From the NCBI GenBank assembly GCA_036924085.1, contig JAVGWX010000019.1:20126293-20190292 (forward strand): a stretch of 64,000 nucleotides of DNA. The letters run 5' to 3'. Shown one piece after another: positions 44,340-55,572 of this stretch (within the stretch, counting starts at the first letter, position 1; every line of letters begins with the position of its first letter). A model generated the notes under the pieces. It was not told the DNA's origin. It did no database searches and saw only the letters and a list, made by a program, of their open reading frames with translations. The translations under genes were made by a program, and so were the position numbers. Source of the stretch: Ariolimax columbianus. Taxonomy: Eukaryota; Mollusca; Gastropoda; Stylommatophora; Arionidae.

Positions 44340-45345
44340 ACATGATTTAGCCATTTTCCTTTCTATGTCTGGAAAGTTGAAATTCCCATCATCAGAGATC
44401 TTCTGGTTGGTAGTGACTGTGCCATCCTCGTTGGATCAGAGGCTGATCAGCAAAACAGTGCAGATGGATTCTGTGAAGACTGTTCAAATTCTGGGATCAC
44501 CATCATCTCGGGGAAAAAAAACCTACAGAAATCATGCACCAATCAGTTCCCGACAGAAGTTATTCTGAGCCAATTATCAAGGAAAACGCTGAGGAACTGA
44601 AAGTTGTGAACATTCACACACTTTGGTAGCACGCTATCCTAGAACGTCGTCATTAATGTGAGATGAACTTTAGTATCTCCAAAGACAGCAGCTCATTTGG
44701 CAGACTATATACAAATGTTTGGCCTCGAAGTGGCATTTGGCTGGCTTGGCTTCGTTCGTTCTCAATCTCCATCTACTAAACCCTGAAAGAGCTTAAGTAG
44801 CAGAATGTAGTCAAGAGAACGGAATGCCTTGTGTTGTAGTTTACAGATTGACTGCGATATTTGCACCTTTCGGTCCAACACATCCGACTTCAGCAAGAAT
44901 TTTTTTAGTACCGGGCTAGCATTCCCTCTTTTTTCCCTTCTTCTTAGCCAGTCTGCCCTGCTGCAGCCTGTTTTCTAGGATCACCGTGTGGAAGTGTAGA
45001 AGGGTCTTGGCAGCTCTGGTTCTCTGGCCCTGACGCTAGCTGTCAGCTATGGGTCGCTGACCACTGCAGCTCATGCGCTGCTCAGCATCTTGATCCCAAG
45101 TGGCATTTGTCTACAGACGAGCTGAAAGTTTATAAAGCTGTGACGCTTCTAAAACATGGACTGGATACAGGTGCAAGTAAAAAAGTTGAACCACTTCTAC
45201 AAAATCTGCATCAGAAGGGTACTGAAGATCAAATGACAAAACATGATCCCAGATAATGTCGTTCATGAAAGAGCAGGCCCCTCTAGCGTCAATACTCTTC
45301 TGATGAAGTCACAGATGCACTAGGCATGTCATGCAGTCCTCATGT
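44340..45345 (+). pseudogene. LINE RT fragment interrupted by a retroposon
   Basis: A decayed RT of another family: RDLLVGSDCAILVGSEADQQ (remnant of the FADD motif region), THFGSTLS (…FTYLGSTLS), then after the insertion at 44742-45097, STDELKVYKAV, KKVEPLLQNLHQ and a final AGPSSVNTLL-like segment. Many stops. Confidence 0.65.
44742..45097 (-). repeat. Retroposon family C, reverse full copy, 12-bp duplication
   Basis: AAGTGGCATTTG at 44727-44738 and 45098-45109 flank it. It lies inside the LINE fragment in lectin intron 1. Confidence 0.85.
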
Positions 45346-45473
45346 CAGTCCATTGACTGACCAAAATATTTGTGTTTAATGAGAATCAGAAGGCTAAACG
45401 CTACCTTGGTGGTCAAAAGAAATATCCTAAAAGACACGCTTAAGGCATCACTTAAAGCCTTCGGCAGGATACT

Positions 45474-46065
45474 GGCCACTTACACACTTAGACATTTGGA
45501 CACTTGGACACTTGTTCATTTGGACACTTTGTCACTTACACTTGGACATTTCGGTACTTTAACACTTAGACACTTTGGCACTTGGACATTTGGACATTTG
45601 GCCACTTGGACACTTGAACACTTAGATACGTGGACACTTGGATACTTGAACATTTGGACACTTGAACATTTGGACATTTAGACACTTAGACATTTGGACA
45701 CTTGGACACTTGTGCATTTGGACACTTAGTCACTTAGACACTTGGACACTTGAACATGTGGACACTTTGACACTTGGACATTTGGACACTTAGACATTTG
45801 GACACTTGTGCATTTGGACATTTAGTCACTTAGATACTTGGACACTTGAACATGTGGACACTTTGACACTTGTACATTTGGGCATTTGGACAGTTGGACA
45901 CTTGAACATTTGGACATTGGACACATGCACATTTGGACAATTGGACACTTGGACACTTGAACATTTGGGCACTTGGACACTTGGACATTTGGACACTTGG
46001 CTACTTGGACACGTGGACACTTGGACACTTAGACACTTGAACATTTGGACAGTTGGCCACTTGGG
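45474..46065 (+). repeat. 8-bp satellite, (GACAYTTG)n
   Basis: About 74 units of GACACTTG/GACATTTG with point changes. Eight bases give an eight-residue period in each frame (e.g. GHLDTWTL), explaining the open frames on both strands. Confidence 0.9.
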
Positions 46066-46339
46066 AAGCTGCCACGCAAGACCGAACCGCTTAAGCCACA
46101 TCTGTTACGAAGGTGCAGCATCACGAGAGGCATCCCTAAAGACAGCAGCTGAACCAACTGAGACGCGCTAGTAACAACAGTGAAGTAACGCTTTCACATC
46201 AGCCGTACATTCCCTGCCCACACTACCCGATGTTTTTCTAGATTGACGTCGGGCCCCTCAGTCCCCTTCGAACTCATCGACTGATTGAGCATATTCCAAA
46301 TGGATGAATATAGAGAGCGGTCTTCATTACCCGTGATGG

Positions 46340-46573
46340 GGACGGCGTGGGCTGTTGGTTAAGTGACACGGCTCACAACCCAAAGGTGATATGTTCGATC
46401 GACATCACAGGGGAAGTAAATCCTTAGAAAATGCAGGAGGAAGCAGACCTTTACATAAAATGCATGCTAAAGTCGGATGCACTGGGCCAACAGGCGCAAA
46501 ATAAAAAGCACAGTGCAACGCACACCGCCTTGAGGAATTGAGAAATATTACAAACGCAAAACAAAAAAAGATC
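46340..46573 (+). repeat. tRNA-derived SINE, family B, copy 4, with 11-bp duplication
   Basis: ACCCGTGATGG at 46329-46339 and 46574-46584 flank the element; A-rich tail. Confidence 0.85.
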
Positions 46574-46690
46574 ACCCGTGATGGACGAACATCATCGTTT
46601 TTTAAGTCTCTGCTTTAGGACGTCGTGTACACACGGGCGTTACTCGTACCCTGCACATAAAAATATATATAAACACGCGTAGAAGTCAAA

Positions 46691-48113
46691 TAGTAACAGC
46701 AATTTTATTACAAAGAGCATAGAAGAGTATGCACAGCGAACAAATATATTTCAGGACACAAAATAGTTCTTTAGCGGTACTTCACGTATGGATTGTGACG
46801 ATCGAGCACTATGCGCATGCGCAATACAGGGTGCAACACAATGTGGAAGAACAGCGGGAGGTTATTGGGTTTTTTGTAGTCAGACGATGTAACATCTTCG
46901 TAAATCTGCGGAAGAACGCAGGTTCAGGATGGATACAGTTGTTTGAGTCATAGGAGAATGTCTAAATGTGTAGAAAGATCATGACAACACGTCAGCGATA
47001 AACCACGGTGTGGGAGACCATCAAGCGTGGTAACTGGTACAGGAAAACAGCACATCGACCAGCTAGTCCGTGGCAACAGACGAGTCACTATTGATGAAAT
47101 ACCCATAGATTTAAAAATGCGTCACGCCGGTGCGCACAAAATTGTCAATGATGATCTTGGTTATAGAAAAGTGCAGATCGAATCGAGATCATTTCTAGCG
47201 GTGCAAAATTGGTTTAAGATCACACCAACAAACTTTTATTTTGCTATAAGGCATCCACTAGCAAGTGGACGGGTGGATAAAGTGGGTTGGACATCGACTT
47301 GCAAGTGTACAGGGGGATAACGTGGGTTGGACATCTACTAGCAAGTGTACAGGTGGATAAAGTGGATTGCACATCTACTTGCAAATGTACAGGTTGACAA
47401 AGTGGGTTGGGCATCCACTAGCAAGTGTACTGGTCAACAAAGTGGGTTGGACATCTACTAGCATGTGGACATGTGGTAAAGGGGGTTGGACATCTACTAG
47501 CAAGTGTACAGGTGGACAAAGTGGGTTGGACATCCACTAGCAAGTGGACAGGTGAACAAAGTGGGTTGGACATCCACTAGAAAGTGTATAGGTCGACAAA
47601 GTGGGTTGGACATCCACTAGCAAGTGGACAGGTGGATAAAGTGGGTTGACATCTACTAGCAAGTGTACATGTCGACAAAGTGGGTTGGACATCCACTAGC
47701 AAGTGTACAAGTCGACAAAGTGGGTTGGACATCCACTAGCAAGTGGACAGGTCGACACAGTGGGTTGGACATCTACTAGCAAGTGTACAGGTGGACAAAG
47801 TGGGTTGGACATCTACTAGCAAGTGGACAGGTGGACAAAGTGGGTTAGACATCCACTAGCAAGTGGACAGGTGGACAAAGTGGGTTGGACATCTACTAGC
47901 AAGTGGACAGGTGGACAAAGTGGGTTAGACATCCACTAGCAAGTGGATAGGGGGACAAAGTGGGTTGGACATCTACTAGCAAGTGGACAGGTCGACAAAG
48001 TTGGTTGCCAGGCATGGGGACGATGTCGAAAAATAAGACACACAAAATGTCTTTTTTGCGCTCATGTAAAAATATTAATATAAAATGTTATTTTAATAAA
48101 TTTGCTGTTACTT
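46691..48113 (+). mobile_element. Mariner-like element with inverted ends, containing a 40-bp array
   Basis: Ends TAGTAACAGCAATTTTATTA (46691) and, reversed, TAAGTAACAGCAAATTTATT (48113). Inside, 47045-47190 encodes HIDQLVRGNRRVTIDEI and AHKIVNDDLGYRKV, a second transposase HTH. Then a deletion leads to VQNWFKITPTNFYFAI, the C-terminal end in this family, after which a 40-bp array begins. The middle with the catalytic Asp residues is missing. Same family as 28304-32105. Confidence 0.75.
47255..48005 (+). repeat. Minisatellite, 40-bp unit, about 18 copies
   Basis: Unit AAAGTGGGTTGGACATCTAC plus TAGCAAGTGGACAGGTGGAC with common variants (CCACT, GTGTAC, GTCGAC). It starts at the mariner C-terminal coding region. 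Confidence 0.95.
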
Positions 48114-48126
48114 AATTACTGTTCCT

Positions 48127-48780
<654 letters not shown>

Positions 48781-49393
48781 CTGACCTGATCTGACCTGAT
48801 ATAAATATATTGTCGATACGGCACCTCTACATCCCATATGATCTCACCCTGGGGGCCACTCTTCCCCTACTCTCTCTTCTCACCTCACTCTGTTTCATTT
48901 GACTCTGTCCTACAGTCACACCCTTGCACAACTTTCACACGCGCCCGCCCTCGTGGTAAAGCCCTTCCATTGCACTTTGGTTGGGCTAGCTTCTGAGGGC
49001 GCACAAACCTAGCATAGGTACATACAGATGCATACATGCATCCAAGCACTGGTTTATGCGTCCTGATATCGCCCAATTGACTACGGTCTGGGGTGGAAAA
49101 TGGCGCGCCTCCGCCAGTAGAAACTAGTGAGGCAAACATCTAAGCAAAAAAAAAAAAAAACCTCTACATCCCGTTGAGGAAGAAGATTGACTAAGTGATA
49201 TGTCCACACTGTTGATAATATGTCTCTTTACCTGTCCGCCCATCCGTCCTTCTGCTTCGTTCGTCGACCGTTTCTCTATTTGTTTATGTGTTCTGATGTA
49301 TATTTATTACTTACACATGCTTCACGCGTGGCTGAGCAGTTTTTAGTGATTGAGTTATTGATTGCTTACAGTATTTACATTTGTTCTTTGCAG

Positions 49394-49426
49394 AAAACGT
49401 CGGGCAGTTTGCACAAGCCCTGTACC
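49394..49426 (+). CDS. Secreted C-type lectin, mini-exon 2 (33 nt)
   Basis: Bounded by a good acceptor (ACATTTGTTCTTTGCAG) and donor (ACC|GTAAGA at 49427). Phase 1 in and out; with the flanking bases it encodes E-NVGQFAQALY-R. It keeps the frame between exon 1 and exon 3. Assignment rests on splice signals, a length divisible by three and phase agreement, not on homology. Confidence 0.5.
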
Positions 49427-49496
49427 GTAAGATTTCTTTGTTTTGCTTGTGTTACTCCTTGTTAGTTATCTAACTGACCAAATGCTTGAAGGTTCT

Positions 49497-49730
49497 TTTC
49501 CTTCTTCTTCTTCTTTCTTCTTCTTTGTTGTTGTTGTTCTTCTTCTTTTTCTTCTTCTTCTTTTTCTTCTTTTTCTTCTTCATCGTCGTCTGCTACTTCT
49601 TCTTCTTCTCCTTCTCCTTCTTCTTCGTCTTTGTCTTCTTCTTCTTCTTCTTCTTCTTCTTCTTCTTCTTCTTCTTCTTCTTTTTCTTCTTATTCTTCTT
49701 CTTCTTCTGTTTCTTCTTCTTCGGCGTTTG
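49497..49730 (+). repeat. (TTC)n tract, the tail of a retroposon family C copy
   Basis: About 230 bp of TTC with TTT, TCG and TGT interruptions. It continues directly into a reverse family C copy (49735-49910), whose normal tail is (GAA)n, so the tract is the overgrown tail. The long Leu-, Phe- or Ser-rich frames are by-products. Confidence 0.85.
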
Positions 49731-49734
49731 TTTC

Positions 49735-49910
49735 GAAATGGACCTTGGGATGTTGGGTCGTAGCTTACAGCGAGGTTGAGATATCTACCCCTTTCGATCC
49801 AACACATCTCGTTTCAGCTAGCTTTTTTGGACACCGGGTTTGCGTTCACACTATGATCTCTTAGCCAGACTCATTGTTTCCAGAGTCACCGCTTGAAGGC
49901 GGGACCGCGT
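49735..49910 (-). repeat. Retroposon family C, diverged reverse copy
   Basis: Recognisable blocks: TAGCTTACAGCGAGGTTGAGATATCT, CCTTTCGATCCAACACATCT, ACACCGGGTT, TCTTAGCCAGACTC and GTCACCGCTTGAAGG. Its 5' part runs into a 44-bp array. Confidence 0.65.
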
Positions 49911-50300
49911 CTTGGTCGGCCTTTGTTCCCTGATCCTGAGGCAATCAGTTATGTCTTGGTCGGCCTTTGTTCCCTGATCCTGAGGCAATCAGTTATGTCT
50001 TGGTCGGCCTTTGTTCCCTGATCCTGAGGCAATCAGTTATGTCTTGGTCGGCCTTTGTTCCCTGATCCTGAGGCAATCAGTTATGTCTTGGTCGGCCTTT
50101 GTTCCCTGATCCTGAGGCAATCAGTTATGTCTTGGTCGGTCTTTGTTCCCTGATCCTGAGGCAATCAGTTATGTCTTGGTCGGCCTTTGTTCCCTGATCC
50201 TGAGGCAATCAGTTATGTCTTGGTCAGCCTTTGTTCCCTGATCCGGAGGCAATCAGTTATGTCTTGGTCGGTCTTTGTTCCCTGATCCGGAGGCAATCAG
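49911..50300 (+). repeat. Minisatellite, 44-bp unit, 9 copies
   Basis: Starts every 44 bp from 49911 to 50263 (CTTGGTCGGCCTTTGTTCCC plus TGATCCTGAGGCAATCAGTT plus ATGT). The unit corresponds to the CTTGGCAGCTCTGGTT..CCCTGA interior of retroposon family C, read in the same orientation as the adjoining copy. Confidence 0.95.
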
Positions 50301-50879
50301 GCAGTTGAGAGTCGATGGCTGCTGTCATGTCATTCAGTGTGCTGCATCTTTAATTCCAGAAATAAATCTATAAGGTTTGATTGTGGAAATTATTTTCTTT
50401 TTTAAAATTTGTTTGGGGAAAACATATATCTTCGCTGCTGTTATATTCTAATGAATAAAGGCTGCCTGTCTATCAAGTCTATGCAGTTACAGTAGCGGGT
50501 ACTAGCTAAGTTTTAAATTTCACTGCGACATAAATATAGCTTTGCCGTACCTAGGTTTTGAATGTCTTATTTATTAGGAAACAGATTTTAAAACTATCGG
50601 GCCATCCGCTTCGAGACCTCTAACCGGTGGTCATTATAATCTTGTTCGCATGTCTGACGGCCAGTCAGAAAATAGTTTTCAGTAGCTTCGCGGACATCAT
50701 CGAAAGATGTGAAGAACCTGTTATTAACTAGGGTGTGAACAACTATAGCAGTGCTCTTCAACCTGGGCGCCACCGGCCCGTATTTAGCTTTCAAGGGCGG
50801 GGGGGGGGGGGGAGGTAGCAGAATAATTGTATGTTGTATTAATAACAGAACATGTGGAAACTATCGCAGAATGCCAGCA

Positions 50880-51290
50880 AACGAACAAAAGTGAACATTT
50901 TAAGAACCTGTGTTTTTTCCGTGGCAGCATACTGCTGAGAAACATGGACAGTTACATAGACCTCTAGTCCATAGAGTCGAAATGTTATTGAAAGGCCCTC
51001 ACAGTACCAAGGACCGAAAAAAAAAATAATGCAGAAATTCGGCAGAAGTTGAGAAAAAGAGCAGAGCTGGTTAAAAAAATTTCATCATGAACAGAAAATT
51101 GACATACTTTGGCCACATCAAAAAATCAAAAAAACACAAAGGTCTTAGAGAACGGTAATGGAGGGCATGGTGCCGGACATTAGAGGCAGAGACAGACCAA
51201 GAAGGCGATAGCACCAAGATGTCAAGGAATGCTTGAGCATGATTCTGGAGGAGGCTGAGGTCAAATTTCTCTCTGTTGAAATGTGATAGG
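50880..51290 (+). pseudogene. LINE C-terminal fragment
   Basis: MNRKLTYFGHIKKSKKHKGL, then a GRGRPRRRWHQDVKEWLSM-like stretch and ILEEAGQISLC, with frameshifts. Another endonuclease-type LINE tail, in lectin intron 2. Confidence 0.6.
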
Positions 51291-51382
51291 CCCCAAGTTC
51301 TGCAAAGAAGAAGCTATGTTGATGATTAAAAACATCAAAAATACACTGGACGATTCCGGAATTTTCTTCAATTTATGTTTTA

Positions 51383-51752
51383 GTGGACGGTAAGGAAATG
51401 TATCCTTCACGAAAGTTATACAAGTGGACGGTAAGGGAAATGTATCATCACGAAAGTTATACAAGTAGACGGTAAGGGACATGTATTATCACGAATGTTA
51501 TACAAATGGACGGTAAGGGAAATGTATCATCACGAAAGTTATACAAGTGGACGGTAAGGGAAATGTATCCTTCACGAAAGTTATACAAGTGGACGGTAAG
51601 GGAAATGTATCCTCCTGAAAGTTATACAAGTGGTCGGTAAGGGAAATGTATCATCACGAAAGTTATACAAATGGACGGTAAGGGAAATGTATCATCACGA
51701 AAGTTATACAAGTGGACGGTAAAGGAAATGTATCCTCGCGAAAGTTATAAAA
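51383..51752 (+). repeat. Minisatellite, 41-bp unit, 9 copies
   Basis: Unit GTGGACGGTAAGGGAAATGT plus ATCATCACGAAAGTTATACA plus A. Parent sequence not identified. Confidence 0.95.
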
Positions 51753-52189
51753 TTTGGCGTAAAGTATTAACAGGTTGAATATTATTGAGCTGCTTAACAA
51801 ATCCAAAAAATCAAAATGAAACCTGATTGAGTAAATATCGTGTTTTATTCTCAAGCTACAGCTAATAACATTAAATACGAGTTTCAAAACAGTTCACGTA
51901 TTTCTGTACCGTTTGTCGCAATTGAAACTCGTCACGTATTGTAGTCGATGTCTGTATAATTATTAGATACGTTCGTAAACTTAATGAACACAACTTGTAA
52001 TGTCAAGCTTACGCTCATTGTTCATCTTTGAAACCTGGCCCCTAACAAAATGAGTAGAGATCTAGCTGAGAACAGCTCATGCATACCTTGAAGTACACCT
52101 CGTGGGCATAACTGTCAGGCAATAGGGACAAAGCGAACTGCACAATAGTGACATCCAGAGAGTGTCACATACCAAGTATGTCATACATC

Positions 52190-52460
52190 ACGTCAACCAT
52201 TCAAAACACCGCTGGGAAGACAAGACGAAAAATGGAGTACCATAACTACCATGTGGTACCCGCACGACAAAAAGAGACCTCGGGGACGGCCCTTAACAGG
52301 CAGGTGAGATTCAATAGAATAGCACAACACGCACGACCCAATAACAGACAGACTACTGGCCCTCTGGACGACAAGCGCCCGCGGCAGAAACGATTGGACC
52401 CAGAGTTGGGACCCACACAAGGACGACAATCCCTTGGCGAAGAGCCGGTAAACTAAGAAA
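52190..52460 (+). pseudogene. LINE C-terminal fragment ('DKKRPRGRP' type)
   Basis: In the frame open through CKTPLGRQDEKWSTITTMWY, then PHDKKRPRGRPLTGR and a TARGRNDWTQSWDP-like end. Short and degraded. A following open frame (52540-52800) contains MALDDIVGSLIPAAILRHLF but matches nothing I can name. Confidence 0.55.
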
Positions 52461-52826
52461 TAATTAAGAAGAAGAATATATGTTCGTTTACATGAACTTG
52501 TCGCTGCTCCAGAGTCATTTTGGTTGCTGAAATATAGGCTTGGGACATCTATCACATTTGTATGCGATCATAAACATAAGTCTTGCACACATTCTATCCA
52601 TGGCAATAACGCTAAAAATGGCGTCTTGTTTCGACATGGCATTGGATGACATTGTGGGCAGTCTTATTCCTGCCGCCATTCTGAGACACCTGTTTCCGGA
52701 AATAGCTTTCCGAGTAAAGCCTGAGGGAAAATCTGCATCCGGTGCTACCTCCAGTCTTCTTGACTACGCCTTACAACATGATGTGGGCAGCCTGAGATGA
52801 GCGAGTGGGGCGGACCACTGCCAAAT

Positions 52827-53160
52827 ATATGCAGAGCAGTGCATGAGCTGCAGTGATCAGCGACTCATAGCTGACTGCTAGCGTCAGGACTAACGAACCA
52901 GAGCTGCCAAGACCCTTCTACACCTCCACGCGGTGATCCTGGATAACAGGCTACAGCAGGGCAGACTGGCTAAGGAAAAGGGATCGAAGAGGGAACCCGG
53001 TACTTAAAAAATGCTTGCTGAAGACGGATGTGTTGGACCGAAAAGTGCAAATATCGTAGTCAAGCTGTAAACTACGACACAACGCATTCCGTTCTCTGGA
53101 CTACATTCTGCTACTTAAGCCCTTTCAGGGTTTGGTAGTGGGAGATTGAGAACGAACGAA
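52827..53160 (+). repeat. Retroposon family C, near-full copy
   Basis: From GCAGAGCAGTGCATGAGCTG to GAGATTGAGAACGAACGAA; only the first dozen bases are missing. Confidence 0.85.
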
Positions 53161-53246
53161 TACAAGCCAAGCCATATCATTACATAAAACAGACGGACCC
53201 CACAAAATCAGGGCCTGGGTACTGGGTTGGTAAGGAAAATAATGGC

Positions 53247-54478
53247 TCTTAAGTGTCGGTAACACATCCCTACAACTACCAGTAACACATCCATACAACT
53301 ACCAGTAACACATCCCTACAACTACCAGTAACAAATCCCTTACAACTACCAGTAACAAATCCCTTACAAATACAAGTAACAAATCCCTGCAACTACCAGT
53401 AACAAATCCCTTACAACTACCCGTAACACATCCCTACAACTACCAGTAACAAATCCCTACAACTACTAGTAACAAATCCCTACAACTACCAGAAACAAAT
53501 CACTTACAACTACCAGTAACAAATCCCTACAACTACCAGTAACAAATCCCTTACAACTACCAGTAACACATGCCTACAACTACCAGTAACACATCCCTTA
53601 CAACTACCAGTAACACATCCCATAGAACTACCAGTAACACATCCCCTACAACTACCAGTAACACATCCCTTACAACTACCAGTAACACATCTCATAGAAC
53701 TACCAGTAACACGTCCCCTAGAACTACCAGTAACACATCCCCTAGAACTACCAGTAACGCATCCCCTAGAACTACCAGTAACACATCCCCTATAACTACC
53801 AGTAACACATCCCATTGAACTACTAGTAACACATCCCCTAGAACTACCAGTAACACATCCCCTACAACTACCAGTAACACATGCCTTATAACTACCAGTA
53901 ATACATCCCTTATAACTACCAGTAACACATCCCCTAATACTACCAGTAACATATCCCTTATAACTGCCAGTAACACATCCTCTTGAACTACCAGTAACAC
54001 ATCCCATTGAACTACCAGTAACACATCCCCTTGAACTACAAGTAACACATCCCCTACAATTACCAGTAACACATCCCTTATAACTACCAGTAACACATCC
54101 CTTATAACTACCAGTAACACATCCTTTATAACTACCAGTAACACATCCCCTACAACTACCAGTAACACATCCCCTACAACTACCAGTAACACATTCCCTA
54201 CAACTACCAGTAACACATCCATTACAACTACCATTAACACATCCCTTATATCTACCAGTAACACATCCCTTACAACTACCAGTAACACATCCCTTACAAC
54301 TACCAGTAACACACCCCTTACAACTACCAGTAACACATCCATTACAACTACCAGTAACACATCCCTTATAACTACCAGTAACACATGCCTTGCACCAACC
54401 AGTAACACATCCCCTAATACTACCAGTAACACATCCCTTATAACTTCCAGTAACACATCCCCTACAACTACCAACAGC
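53247..54478 (+). repeat. Minisatellite, 24-bp unit, about 51 copies
   Basis: Unit CAACTACCAGTAACACATCC plus CTTA, 23-24 bp. One + frame reads a mucin-like TTTSNTSP octapeptide for about 80 codons, and two - frames read LLVVVGDV or GCVTGSSR periods. The array stops 45 bp before lectin exon 3. Confidence 0.95.
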
Positions 54479-54522
54479 ACAAAATTTACTGTCATGTTAT
54501 GTACATTCTCTTCACGATGTAG

Positions 54523-54558
54523 GACGAGACTTCAACAAAGCCCTCATGAATTTCTTCG
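54523..54558 (+). CDS. Secreted C-type lectin, mini-exon 3 (36 nt)
   Basis: Acceptor ATTCTCTTCACGATGTAG and donor TTCG|GTGAGC (54559). Phase 1 in and out; with neighbours it encodes R-RDFNKALMNFF-E. The F-x-x-A-L pattern echoes mini-exon 2 (FAQAL). Assigned by splice signals and phase only. It lies between two minisatellites (24-bp before, 30-bp after). Confidence 0.5.
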
Positions 54559-54639
54559 GTGAGCAGAGAAAGCATGATAGTAGTGAATTGTGTCTCTTAT
54601 GGAAAGCATAGTTATGTATATCTAAATTGCTCATTGTTT

Positions 54640-54990
54640 AATGTCAGATTGTGTTTTCTGTTATTGTTTAGTGTAAGCTTGTGTCTTCTGTTATTGTTTA
54701 GTGTAAGCTTGTGTCTTCTGTTATTATTTAGTGTAAGCTTGTGTCTTCTGTTATTGTTTAGTGTAAGCTTGTGTCTTCTGTTATTGTTTAGTGTAAGCTT
54801 GTGTCTTCTGTTATTGTTTAGTGTAAGCTTGTGTCTTCTGTTATTGTTTAGTGTAAGCTTGTGTATTCTGTTATTGTTTAATGTAAGCTTGTCTTCTGGT
54901 ATTGTTTAGTGTCAGATTGTGTCTTCTGTTATTGTTTAGTATACGCTTGTGTCTTCTGTTATTGTGTGTTCTGTTATTGTGTCTTATGTT
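54640..54990 (+). repeat. Minisatellite, 30-bp unit, about 11 copies
   Basis: Unit TTATTGTTTAGTGTAAGCTT plus GTGTCTTCTG, with degraded edges. Confidence 0.95.
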
Positions 54991-55009
54991 ACTGTTTAGT
55001 GCATTCCTG

Positions 55010-55325
55010 ACACTTAACAACATATGAAGTTTCAGAGAAATCAGGATTCATACCAAAGTTAGAATATTCAACTCCAGTGCCATATTGGTCCTGCTCACTG
55101 GAGCAGAGACATTAAGAATAACCAAGGCCATTCAACAAATTCCAGTTCTTCGTTAACAGATGCCTAAGAAAGATAATAGGCATACAATGGCAGGAACATG
55201 GGAAGGAATGCAGATTTATGAGATGGAGCATACAACAGCTACTGGAATGACGAACTGAGCGATGAAAATGGGGCTGAATAGGACAAAATAGCCAGACAAA
55301 CTCTTACATGGAATCCTAAAATGAA

Positions 55326-55398
<73 letters not shown>

Positions 55399-55545
55399 TC
55401 CCAAAAATACATGAAATAGAGAATGTGAGAATGAACTAAGATTAAATAATGACATATGGAGAGATGGAGATAGAGCAGCCCAGGATCGTGCAGGTTGGCA
55501 GAATGTTGTCAACGACCTGTGCTCCGAGAGGAGCGACGGACTTTA
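55010..55545 (+). pseudogene. LINE C-terminal fragment ('TWNP' family) with internal (AG)n
   Basis: Decayed frames give …GAETLRITKAIQQ, IARQTLTWNPKMK, then (AG)n at 55329-55393. Beyond it the LINE resumes with RDGDRAAQDRAGWQNVVND and LCSERSDGL and a GATTGA tail. The microsatellite therefore lies inside the coding region. The family is also at 19136 and 62640-64000. Confidence 0.7.
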
Positions 55546-55572
55546 ATTGATTGAATTTATTGACTACATGTA

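Noticed and set aside
49443..49864. Leu/Phe/Ser/Arg-rich proteins
   Set aside because: Translation of a (TTC)n microsatellite that is a retroposon tail.
52540..52800. MALDDIVGSLIPAAIL frame as an ALYREF-like mRNA-export factor fragment
   Set aside because: Only a six-residue likeness to the UAP56-binding motif, no RRM, and a LINE fragment and a retroposon on either side.
53510..54495. Mucin-like Thr/Ser-rich or Val/Leu-rich protein over the 24-bp array
   Set aside because: By-product of an 8-codon repeat open in several frames; it lies in an intron between lectin exons.
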